Source of the DNA: Aphrocallistes beatrix
Taxonomy: Eukaryota > Porifera > Hexactinellida > Sceptrulophora > Aphrocallistidae
Assembly (NCBI GenBank): GCA_963281255.1
Contig: OY725499.1
Coordinates: 3,305,148 to 3,369,147 of the forward strand
Direction: 5' to 3'
Length of the DNA stretch: 64,000 nt
The position numbers were made by a program, and so were the translations under genes. Below, one piece after another: positions 42,501-52,800 of the stretch (positions are counted from its first letter, which is position 1; each line of letters opens with the position of its first letter). The notes under the pieces are model-generated. The model saw nothing but the letters and a program-made list of their open reading frames with translations, had not been told where the DNA came from and searched no databases.

Positions 42501-44821
42501 TCTAACAGTCCGATTTCTATCAAATTTCGCAAGCAGGATCCTCTATGGCAGGACTTCACAACCGTTACAATTGGGCCGCGAAGCACTTCGAATTTAGGCA
42601 AATAAATCAAAGTATTGTTTGATTGGCATGACTGTTGCTAAGTCTCCATTGTATCTCTGAGATTAATTTTGGACCGTGACAAAAAAGTTGGGAAGCAGTG
42701 CTTAATGGTGCATTTGTGCACACCATCTGTTATTTCGCGAAATTCCTTCATTTCCGGTTTGTTGTAGTATAGTATATTCATATTTTAATACGTACCTTCA
42801 TCACAAATTTGTGTTTAAAAGTATCACTGAGAGTTCAACACTAGCATAGGATACCATAGTATATATCATACATGTATATTTGTAGAATCTGATTCTCTTA
42901 TTTAGAAAGTAATAGTGTGAATATTTCATGAGCTATTAACAAACAGTGTTGTAGCCAAGATGACACAGTGGTACAGGTAGTGTACCACTGTGTGCCACCA
43001 TCAGTGATTTATATTTTCTAACCGGTTAGAATCGCTTGAATGGGGTGCAAAACTCTTCCACAAATCTGCGACACGCCTGAAAGTCAAAGTAAGTTTAAGT
43101 TTTGGATGTTTTCAGTCTATCTATCCAATTGAATGTGTCATTATTAAATAACATTTTTAGCAAAAGTAATTTCCAAAATATCAACTTGAAACAGCAAGTT
43201 ATACTAGAGAATTTGCAATTTCAAACAAATCGAATTGTAATCTATAGAATTAGTGTCCATTATGACTACAACAAGTATACGTACTATATATAATTATTTT
43301 AGAAGCCACCAGGCAGAAGAAAATTTGTTGCATACGGACAAGAAGATTTGTACTCTGCTAAAAAAGAATTAAGTGAGTTAATTATAATTACAAAGCATGA
43401 TAACGTTAGTATTATTTTACGTGAGGCGATGCATGTTTCTGTTGAAACCACTAACAAGATGCAGGCGCACCAACTGTCATGTTAATTAAGAATGAAGAAC
43501 GTTCATACTGTCTTAACTTTATTTTATAATTCAATTAGAGAATCGAGAAAGTTCAGAAGATTATCTCTACTCACAACTTGATTCGATTCAAACTCCTGAC
43601 ACTTTGTCATCAGCACAGTATCCTCTTGGGGCACGCGGAGCTGCACTTCTTGTGCCTGTGCCTGGATCTTTTCTTCAACAGAGCGATGCACCTTCAATGA
43701 GTTCCTCATATGCACTCTGCAGTGCTACACCTAATCTCAACGATAGGAGCTACTTTCAACCTACACCTGGTATGATGTCATCTGTACAATACAGTTATCC
43801 AGCTGCACAATACAGTCCTACATCTCCTCAATACGGTCCTACATCTCCTCAATACAGTCCTACATCTCCTCAATACATTCCCACATCTCCTCAATACATT
43901 CCTACATCTCCTCAATACATTCCTACATCTCCTCAATACGGTCCTACATCTCCTCAATACAGTCCTACATCTCCTCAATACATTCCTACATCTCCTCAAT
44001 ACATTCCTACATCTCCTCAATACATTCCTACATCTCCCTCATACATTCCTACATCTCCTCAATACAGTCCTACATCTCCTCAATACAGTCCTACATCTCC
44101 TCAATACAGTCCTACATCTCCCTCATACAGTCCTACATCTCCTCAATACAGTCCTACATCTCCCTCATACAGTCCTACATCTCCTCAATATTATTGCAAT
44201 CAGCTAGCTGAGTCATTAGAAATATCAGCTTCTGAAAGTGACAAAATTGAAGGCAACATTTTAGAATTAAAGCGTGAATATGAACGTACATCCCAATTCA
44301 GACAATATGTAAAGCTAGATACTTTCGAAGAGTGCATAGAAATTCTAAAGCATTATAAAATCCCAGAAGACAATCTGGAAGAAGAACTAAAGTCATTATT
44401 TTGTGAAAAAGGATTTTTGTCATTAGAAGATCTGGACAAAGATATGCCAAACAAGAAATTCTCAATCTCAGAAAATGTAACAAGTGAATTGATTCGAAAA
44501 GGCGCTCAATCTTATGGAGTGAAATTTTTCGAACAGTTAAAGAAGTTCATTGCAACACTCCTGATTCTATACTACTTCCTGCACGTATACAAGACGCCAG
44601 AAGAGGTTGAATACGCATTTATCCGCATTTACGGAGACTGGGATGAATGTTCGGCAGAGTCAGGGCCTGAGGACGAGGAGATGCTAAATGCTATGAAATT
44701 CTTCAGGAAGTTTGATGAGGAGAATCCTGGTTTATCTTCTCGACTCGAACTAGGCAGTTCATGGGAACACTACGCGAAGGAGAAATTCGTTGAGTTGTTG
44801 AAACTAATAAGAGACATATGA
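39556..44821 (+). CDS. PARP4: Vault PARP terminal cassette 9: seven exons with actin-like, R-SNARE and Pol II CTD-like segments
   Basis: Exons by GT-AG sites and frame: 39556-40716, 41287-41359, 41507-41574, 42286-42367, 43030-43088, 43303-43372 and 43539-44821. They join to about 931 residues without a stop. Exon 1 has the shared N-terminal module, actin-like block and a Glu/Asp/Ser-rich segment. The four small exons that follow encode a long helix ending in an R-SNARE motif ([20 protein letters not shown], then [15 protein letters not shown]). It aligns without gaps to VAMP, including the zero-layer Arg. The last exon has 18 heptads YxPTSPx (43811-44188), then a divergent MVP-interaction domain ([26 protein letters not shown]). 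The donor at 42368 (gttcgt) is weak. No membrane anchor follows the SNARE motif. This is probably the oldest 3' end of the gene. Confidence 0.8.
41013..41098. repeat. Short inverted-repeat hairpin in a cassette 9 intron
   Basis: The ends tttcagatgagactttcca and tggaaaagtctcatctgaaa are near-complementary over about 19 bp around a 45-bp loop. It is probably a solo MITE end pair or a foldback remnant. It lies in the first intron of cassette 9 (40717-41286), which otherwise holds a fragment of the dispersed repeat at about 40790-40870. Confidence 0.5.
41411..41475. repeat. (TTTG)n microsatellite
   Basis: About 15 copies of ttgt/tttg in the short intron between cassette 9 exons 2 and 3. A shorter ttgtttgtttgt run also occurs at about 5260. 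Confidence 0.9.
41673..42202. mobile_element. pogo-like foldback MITE cluster
   Basis: The outer ends are cagtagagttcgcttattag and its inverse ctaataagcgaactctactg, each flanked by TA, the usual target of Tc1/mariner-pogo elements. A perfect 27-bp-stem hairpin occupies 41673-41740. Further direct and inverted copies of cttgctaataagcgaac fill the region to 42202. There is no open frame of interest. It lies in the intron between cassette 9 exons 3 and 4. Confidence 0.7.
42368..43029. other. Intron between cassette 9 exons 4 and 5
   Basis: About 660 bp, AT-rich. A 62-residue frame at 42409-42597 has no recognisable features. I see nothing else. Confidence 0.4.
43811..44188 (+). repeat. 18 heptads resembling the RNA polymerase II CTD
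   Basis: Eighteen in-frame copies of a 21-bp unit encoding Y-x-P-T-S-P-x. Position 2 is Ser in nine copies, Ile in seven and Gly in two. Position 7 is Gln except for Ser in three. Tyr1, Pro3, Thr4, Ser5 and Pro6 never vary. The polymerase consensus is YSPTSPS, so the Ser5 phosphosite and the Pro3/Pro6 frame are kept while Ser2 and Ser7 are mostly replaced. Confidence 0.95.
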
Positions 44822-45293
44822 TACTTGTTTGCCGAGATTGTTTTGTGTGTTGATTCAATGTGTGTAGTTGGATCTGCATCCACTAATGAGCATAGGCTTC
44901 AGAATTTCTGATTAGTATTGAGTATGCATGCATTACAAAGTTTAACAATATTTTGATATAATATATTTAGTATATTATTGCACTAAGGGCTATTTATAGT
45001 ATAGGAATTATGTACTGGATATTTGTCCTAATTAGCAGCGGATAAGACACATACTACTACAATAGTATATATTAAATTTAGGAATTCCTACCTATATAAT
45101 ATATCTAACAAATATTAGTTACAGAGGAATGATACTTAAATAAATATTGATATTCAAATTAGCTCGATCTTTCACAAAACATTTTCAACAATTATACAAA
45201 ACAAGGATATGTTCGTACATTAATAAGCTTCAAATATGATACATTTCTATACAAAATATAAGTGAGAGAATACGCTATTAATATCGGTACCTG
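44822..45293. other. Intergenic region between vault PARP and PIGA (tail to tail)
   Basis: Convergent 3' ends separated by 470 bp of AT-rich DNA. AATAAA at about 45138 on the plus strand could end the cassette 9 transcript. There is no gene. Confidence 0.5.
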
Positions 45294-48200
45294 TCATTTA
45301 GATTTCTTCATTCGATAGTACCCATAAGCTGGCACGATGTCAATGTTACTTCTAGGCCAAATGACATCACAAAACCACAATAGAGATACGATCACAGAGT
45401 AAATAATAACAACCAGCTTCCCGATGACAGGACCAAGGGAATAGCCTGTGCGGATAAGTTGCGCGCAAGTGGGTGAGGGCAATTTCTTCACGGAGTCGTA
45501 TACCTTCTCAGTCCGCTCAGCTATGTTATGCCAGCTGTACATTCTATCCATTTTGTTGTGGTATAACCAGGGATCAGGTAATTTTCCCTCGCGTACATTC
45601 TGAATACACCGCTCTAAACCCTCAACAAGAGCCTGGACGTTAGGCTCACACAGCTCCACCATCCCTTCAGGCAAAACTTCTGGAATGCCGCCCACATTTG
45701 TGCTGACAACCAGGAGTCCGCAGCTGACAGCTTCGCACATAGCGACGCAGAATGCCTCTGTCAGGGAAGGGTTCAGAAAGATGTGTGCTTTGACGAGGTG
45801 CTTCGGAACGTCACAGTGATTCTGTCCTCCGAGGAAGGTCACCTGTTAGATCGGTAAATGGTGAGATGGAATTCGATCTAAATTAAGCGCGCGTGGGTAG
45901 AGCGTCATACGCCAGGACGAAATGTTACTAAATATTATTCGAATATATTCTAAAGCTGTAAAGTGAATATTTCAACAAAACTAGCTAGTAGGGCGAAAAT
46001 AACCAGATTTTTAGGCGGTAAATCCTGGAAGCTTGGCCATCATTTTCTAAACTGGTTATGCTAATTATTATTTAGCCAAAAGAAAGGTCATTCGCTTAAA
46101 ATACCGTACCATATATATATATATATATACACATGCATCCATACTATAAATGCATGCCAAAAAGAAGTAAATGTGGCTAGATTGAGATTTGAACCCAGAA
46201 TTACAGATTACGTATAAAGTTTTGGATTTATATAAAAAGCAACTCCCCGACCGGGAATCGAACCCGGGTCTTCCACGTGACAGGCGGAGATACTTACCAC
46301 TATACTATCGAGGAATATGATTATTATAACAGCATAACTAGATTTTTTAATTTTCAAATTCTTTGGCGTAATTTTACAAGTACTGCCTGCGTATAATTGA
46401 AATTGTTTCCTTAACCGACCTGGTCTTTTAGAAAGTGCAATTCGCACACTTCATCCAACAGTCTCCTCTTAGGTCCATCCCCTCCTATCAAGAACCTGAC
46501 ATCTCTATGCCTCCCACAGATCTCAGGCAGGACGCCAGCCACCAAATCCATCCCTTTCCTGTACACGAGCCGACTCATCACTGCGATCACGATGTGATCG
46601 GGGTCTCTGGCTGAAGGATCGGGAACAAATTCCTAAAAGAGCGAATTACCATACTTGCTGACTTACTGCTGGACAATTCGGTACGGACCTGATCAATATT
46701 AGACTTAGTTCTACTGTACGAATTTGATTTTGACCAACTTTCCAAAGAATAAATTAACAGGTCCGCTTCGCTTGATTGGCTACGGTGGTTCCTGTCACAG
46801 AATACGGATTCTGACTCCACAACTGACCGTTGTATCCACTGCATTGGGGATGACGAATATCTTCTCCGGGTGCATCTTAGCTCTGAGGTAGGTGTTCTCC
46901 TTACTCACGTAGGACACGCATATCGCGTAGGAAGCGCTAGACAGGCAAACTTCAAGCACTTTGTTCATCAGAATGGCGCTCGCATCCGCGAAACCAAACA
47001 GCGAATGATCCGTAAACACTGTCTTGATTCCGAAGCAACTTGCGATGATGCTAGCTTCCAGTCCCAGCGTGGAGAATGCGCTGTGGCAGTGCAAGATCTC
47101 CACCTGCTCCCGGATGAAGATGTCCCTCAGTATCGGGATCAGTCCGATCACGCTGGGGAAGATTACCTAGAATCGTTCTGATTAAATCGAGAATATAGCG
47201 GAGCATTCTAGGACGCCTGTGGTTTCATGGAAATAAAGTTAATTATACGAGTATCATCCTGTGGTACCAGGATATATACAGACAGATCCCCAGACCCAGA
47301 GATATGCTCCCATTTTAATTCATAAATTTTAACATCTAAATCGATAAAGAACATTATTATGTCATATAATATTACATCAAGTCTCGCGATCCTAGAAATT
47401 TCCTTGTGGCATATTACTTATAACAATGTTTTCGAATATTTGGTTAAATTTATTCATATTAAATTTGCATGTATTAGTTTTCGTTATACTAGTAAGACAA
47501 GCGCGCTTCGCTTGCTTGCGCTGCGCGGCTGGCGGACACTTCGTGTCCGCCAGAGGCTCCCTTCGGTCGCCTGAGGTCACATTAGTTAATTATAAGGGAG
47601 ATAGCATCTATAAATATGTCCATCTTAGTTTTAAAATCGATATCACTCAAAAAACACCAAATTTGTCAATTTTTAAAATTTTGATGAGTAATGATGAGGT
47701 CATAGCAAAGTGATGAGGCATCATTTTTTGATGATAGTTGCATCATATGTGAGACGTGTTAGGATACAGATTCTATTAAAATTTCAGCCTTCTATCTCCT
47801 ATAATGGCTGAGTTATGCCCGAATAACTGTGTTGCTTAACTTTTAAAAATGTGACAATGACGTCATAATTCCATGATGAGTCGACATTTTCGTCTGAGCT
47901 CAGAACTTACTGGAGCCATAGCCAAAAGACTCCCACATGCCAAAAATCAGCCTTCTGCGCCCGGCAGTTTCTTCAATCAATTCGTTACAGATATATATAT
48001 ATATACAATAATCGAGTTTTAATAGTAAGGATATATTCTGAATAACTTAATCTTATTAGTATTTCCATTTAATTTTCAAAATGTATGATGCCTGTCAAAT
48101 AGATTGTATCATAATACACAATTCGTATAGGTGTGTATGTATTGTGTATTTTTGATAAACAGATATACTCCTCTATTAAATACGTATCTACTTTTAACAT

Positions 48201-49488
48201 TGCCAATCATTCTACTATTTCCGTTTAATTAAAGACACTAGTGTGATTGATCTCTACAAGAAATGAACAGAGATAAATGGGCTGAACGAGGACGGAAGAT
48301 GAGCATATTCGCGATGTACTACTTCTGCATCACAACTCTGGGTGCATCGATCTACTTATTCTACATAAATCCTCCGGAAATGCATCCAAAGAAACTATCG
48401 AGTGTGGATGAAGGGGCAAACAAAATGTTTACCTACTTCTTGAAAGGAGCCCGGTGGCTATTTGAAAACAAGTCACTCTATGAACTTCCCCCGCCAGAAG
48501 ATGATGGCAAAACTCCGAAGTAGAATGAAGAGACGATTAATTGAGTCATTTACGTAGCATTATAAACTAAATTGTTAGATTTTCTTGTAATAATATAACG
48601 ACTAATGTTATAAAGCAGTATTTTGGGGAAGATTTTAGAATATGTTGGTAGAGTTTAGTACAGCTGTACATAGTTAGCTGTGAAAATACGTACACAAACT
48701 GACAGTTTAGTCACGTTACTACACATACAGCCATGGGGTGTGATCATGGAGTCTAGTTATTGTTATACATTAAGTCTATATCAGCATTTCTCAAACTTAT
48801 ACTCTCAACCCCTTTAGAATTTCTAGAAATCATACGCCCCCATTTAAAGGGGACGCTGTAAGCCCCCCAGTAGGGTCCAGGGACAAAGCTCCTGAAAACT
48901 GACAGTATTTATATTGAACAAAATAAATGCAAAATTTTTCAAAAATGTGGTTCATTTAATCTATAAATACATTTGTGCCTTTTTTCACTATTATTAGTGC
49001 ACTAAATTAACGATTTGTAGATACGAGTATCAATGAATAAAAATATAAATTTTACTTGAATCTACACTTTTGCTGATTGATGAAGTGGCCCAATGTAATT
49101 TATAGTGTCTCCAGAAAATTTCGCGCGCCCCAATTTGAGAACCTGGTATATAAGAACATGCTCTATGCATATAGAAATACGCCTCATGTGAGAATGGGGT
49201 CAGTGGTACAGAAGCTGATATTAGGAGATCCTGACTCTAAGCTACCTGACCTAGCCTAACCTGGTTGTAGAAAGGGTTGAGTGGGAGGTAGTAGACTTTG
49301 AGGAATTTAGAGAGGTACCTCACGCCCACCCTGTCTCCATAGGAGTGTGTGATCACCACGACCTTGTGTCCACGTACCATGAGACACTGGCTAGCCTGGA
49401 AGATGTGGTTCTCCACTCCTCCCATGTTAGGGTAGAAGAAGTCGGATACCATGCACACGACATGCTGAGGCCTGCTGCTGTGTAGCAT
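45294..49488 (-). CDS. PIGA: PIGA, GlcNAc-phosphatidylinositol synthesis catalytic subunit, four exons
   Basis: Exons on the minus strand: 49488-49261, 47166-46828, 46632-46420 and 45842-45294, all phase 0, joining to 442 residues. This is a GT4-family glycosyltransferase that adds GlcNAc to phosphatidylinositol at the cytoplasmic face of the ER, the first step of GPI-anchor synthesis. Conserved stretches are [58 protein letters not shown] and NPSLTEAFC...[15 protein letters not shown]-terminal hydrophobic segment ([20 protein letters not shown]) is the expected membrane anchor. Length is close to human PIGA (484), with a shorter N-terminus. Intron 1 (49260-47167) contains a small plus-strand gene, and intron 3 (46419-45843) contains a tRNA gene. 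Confidence 0.95.
46243..46314 (-). tRNA. tRNA-Asp (anticodon GTC)
   Basis: A 72-nt cloverleaf on the minus strand. The acceptor stem tcctcga pairs with tcgggga (one G-T wobble). The A box is tagtatagtggt, the anticodon loop ctGTCac and the B box ggttcgattcc. It matches the standard metazoan nuclear tRNA-Asp at nearly every position. No CCA is encoded. A run of T (ttgcttttt) follows and can terminate RNA polymerase III. It lies in PIGA intron 3 on the same strand. Confidence 0.96.
47497..47938 (+). repeat. Dispersed repeat family, copy A
   Basis: About 442 bp in PIGA intron 1. It starts with a GC-rich block of small hairpins (acaagcgcgcttcgcttgc, then ggcggacacttcgtgtccgcc and gaggctcccttcggtcgcc), followed by an AT-rich body. 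Copy B at 60717-61159 is the same sequence in reverse orientation. Fragments of the GC-rich end occur near 5425, 6120, 9910, 26870, 33580, 55970 and 56460. There are no coding features. It is probably a non-autonomous mobile element. Confidence 0.8.
48263..48523 (+). CDS. Small single-pass membrane protein, nested in PIGA intron 1
   Basis: An 86-residue open frame beginning [14 protein letters not shown] membrane segment ([23 protein letters not shown], about residues 13-35) follows a basic N-terminus. The tail is soluble and ends [13 protein letters not shown] do not recognise the family. The layout (short basic N-terminus, one helix, short tail) is typical of small mitochondrial or ER proteins, but the compartment is not shown by sequence. 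It lies on the opposite strand within PIGA intron 1 and has no intron itself, so it could be a nested gene or a retrocopy. The organised composition argues against chance. Confidence 0.6.
   Translation: MNRDKWAERGRKMSIFAMYYFCITTLGASIYLFYINPPEMHPKKLSSVDEGANKMFTYFLKGARWLFENKSLYELPPPEDDGKTPK
48782..49145. mobile_element. hAT-like MITE in PIGA intron 1
   Basis: About 364 bp with imperfect ends cagcatttctcaaactt and aatttgagaacctg, and a gcgcgcccc motif next to the right end, as is common in hAT elements. The flanking 8-mers gtctatat and gtatataa agree at six of eight positions. There is no intact open frame. A related internal stretch (ctgtaagccccc) recurs near 59060. Confidence 0.55.
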
Positions 49489-49875
49489 GTGAGATGCTAG
49501 GTGGGAGCTAATGAGGATTCAAGGATTGAGTGTATCAGATCAATGAGAAACAATTTAACTGGCAACAATACTGTTACCTAGATTACGATTATCAAGGATT
49601 CATCTGGATGAAATCCTATTGTATTCTGATACAGGCAATGATTGTTTACCAGCAATGAATATCTTCAAAATTATTTTAAAAAATAAATTTCTGATTTAAG
49701 ATTCGTTTTTCTCAATTAAAATAACCCACTGTGCGAATTTTAAAAAGTTTGAATGATGTTGGAACGATCGTTCCTCTTCGGCAGTCTTAATTGAGTTAAA
49801 ATTAATAATTTCTAGAATATTCGTGATTGGCTAGAATCATGGTTATTTTTGCTTGAAAATAAGATGGAATAAAAT
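49489..49875. other. Intergenic region between NCBP2 and PIGA
   Basis: About 390 bp between the NCBP2 stop and the PIGA start, both on the minus strand. It must contain the NCBP2 3'UTR and the PIGA promoter. I see no clear element. Confidence 0.4.
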
Positions 49876-52800
49876 TCAGTCTGTGTCCATTTTCTCCTCC
49901 TTAGCGGGCTCCTCTGCTTCTTTCTCTCCCTTCTCCTCTTCCTTGGCGCCACTCTCTATCAGTGGGGGGACAGGGATGCCTGGGGGACTGCCCAATCGAG
50001 ACGCAGCACTCATCATCTCCTTAAACATAATGGGGAACGCATCCGCACTGTGTCCGAACCCGCCTCTATCTGGATCGAAATCACTCCTGTACTCATCTCT
50101 AACCTGCGGGAATGTCATTTTGATTGTTTAAATGACCATCTTTAATTTCTGTAGTTAACAAGTTTTGTATTTAGTACTGTTGCGAGGTCTTTTGAGATAC
50201 TATAGTATTAACCAACCATGGATTAATTAATGTGTGTCGTGGTATTTTGAGATTTGCATATAATTCGAGCATTGACAATTTCCAGGACGGAACGAGTCAA
50301 TATTCCTCATCTCCGGGACGGGACGGAAATGAGGTATCTTGAATCTTCTCGTCCCGGAAATTAAGCATTTTGAGTCGTCCCGTCCGGAAATTAGGCATGC
50401 CCTAGAATTCTGAGATTTGGGTTTGAATCCTCGAATTTACGTGTGGCTAGTTTACATTCGATTGGAATCGAGTGAGTATTTATATAAATTCACTACTTAT
50501 TTGAATCGTTCGCATTTTGTAATACTACATACAAATTACAATCTCATTCTCTTACAATATTTGTGTTCATAGCATTTTCAAATAATATTTCGAATGGATC
50601 TAAGTTGACTAATTCATTGAAAAATGATGAAGAATTATGAATTATTCAAAATCTCAAACATTAGTGCAGATTCTAGGCCCAAAAGTGGTTAAAAGGTTGC
50701 TCATGTTATATACCTCTAACATTGCTCAGTCCCTAAGCGAAATATCAAATACTTTTTTCATTATTTTAGTTTCAAATTTTGAGTAATTCATTGATAATTT
50801 ATGAATTAGTCAACTTAGGAATGGATTGATCCTCTAGATCCAAGGTATAAATGAACTTAATAAATAATTTGATTCTTCAGCTAAATGATACTGAGCACTC
50901 TTCTAAGCTAATTTTCAGTTTCTTTGCAATATTATCTAAAACTATTAATTGTATATTCATAACAAAAGGCAAAGAGTTATAATTTATTAAATCCAGAGAT
51001 GAACAATATTTGTAAAAAATACTTCATTTCACAATAACAAAGGAGTCTATACAATTGCATCATGAAATAAAACAAACAAAATGAACTTAAGAATCAAACC
51101 CAATTCTCTAAATTATATATTCATCCATAGCCTACTATACATAAGGCCTCACAGTAAAATATGAAATTTGGACCAGGGATGCGGTCGCCGCCGGAAACAA
51201 AATTTGCAATTTTTTATCAAATTTAGTGACATTCCGCTTAAAAACAGATATTCCGGTGACTAGCAGTCGATATATATCGAAAAATATGCATATTAACGAC
51301 AAAGCTAATTTTAGAATTTTGTGTTGTTATTTACCCATAATATAAATAAGTGGTTTATGGTATATAACATACATAGCAAATTTATACTTTTATTACGCTC
51401 TACAGCTAAATAATCCATCTTGTTATTTATTTATGTTATTCCCATTAGTCCAATACCCCTACAGAGCCAATTTCCCTATTAATTAATTAACCTTATTATT
51501 TGATTTATGCTACTACCATTAATTTATTAGTTTTTTTCTAACGATGCCCAACAGTTGTGCCGTTTTCGGATGCAAAAGCAACTACAACGACGATGACCGT
51601 GTGCCAGTTTTTAAACTACCTACGAAACCAGATGACCTAAGACACAGATGGCTTCAGGTTCTTCGGAGAGACGATTTACAATCATTCAAGGTGGTTTACG
51701 TGTGTGTAAATCATTTTCGCCAGGAGGATGTTGAGTATACTCACAAAGTTCCAAATGGAGATGGTACTTATCGTGAAATTCCAAGAGTCAACCCAAAGCT
51801 AAAAGATGGTGCCGTTCCAGTTTTTCTACCAGGACACCCTTCAATCTGTTCTCAATCTATTACCTCCACAAACCGCAGACGTGTGTCACCGATCTCAAAA
51901 AGATGAGGAAATGTTCAATGAAGCATTAACACTTAGCCTGGCATCTGAGAGCGAAGAGAAAGAGAAATATCAGATCAAGACCTAAGACACAGATAGCGTA
52001 CATACAGATACAGAAATTGACATTGATCCTTTTCTTGATGCTCTATCAGATGTATCAGCCATTGAGTGCGATACCCCAACACTCCAGTCACTAGCTTTTA
52101 TTGCTGGGTATGCTGCCTAACAATACCTTAAGCATTCTTCACCGTGCTTAATATGCCGAGATCTTTTAATTATCGACAAAGATATTCTAGTAGATGAATC
52201 CTTCGAATTCCGGTACCAACTACTGCAGCTTTCTGATCATGGTGGTCTAAAGTATCCTTCAGAGCTTGCATTGGAATCTTTAATTATTGTTTGGAAGATT
52301 CTAACTATAATCCAAAGTAATAGTGAACTTATGTCCCTGTTGATAGAAGGTCAAACTAGAAAGATTTTAGTAACACTTGCTTTTGGCTCCCTAACTGGTC
52401 TTGATAGTGGTTTTGAAGGTTGGAGAACTACTTGTCCTTCTTGTAATGTGAAAGGTTCTACCATTCTATCAAGTCTCGTTCGGAGTGAAGCAAATTGTCT
52501 AAATTGCAAATCTTGTCAAGAATTACAATTCGAGCCTTACTTTAAAGGGATTAGAAAAGCGGAAATTGAAAAAGTTCGATTCCTGATTATTTAGATACGA
52601 GTTAGTTGTCTTATGTGAAGTAACTATATCTACCAGAGTAAATAGATGTTTTCTAGTAGTTTCTGTATTGTGTGTATGTTATGTGACTGTATTCAAACTC
52701 ACAAAGTAACAAGATTAATGGTATAATGAGAGTATACGTATTACTTTATTACAGTTGCTAGTTATTGAGGTAGCTGTTTCTAAGCAGTAAGTCACTATAT

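Noticed and set aside
43778-44020. Minus-strand [10 protein letters not shown] repeat protein
   Set aside because: It is the antisense of the CTD-like heptads; periodicity comes from the 21-bp repeat.
46208-46447. 79-residue minus-strand frame over PIGA exon 3 end
   Set aside because: It reads through the exon 3 donor and across the tRNA-Asp gene.
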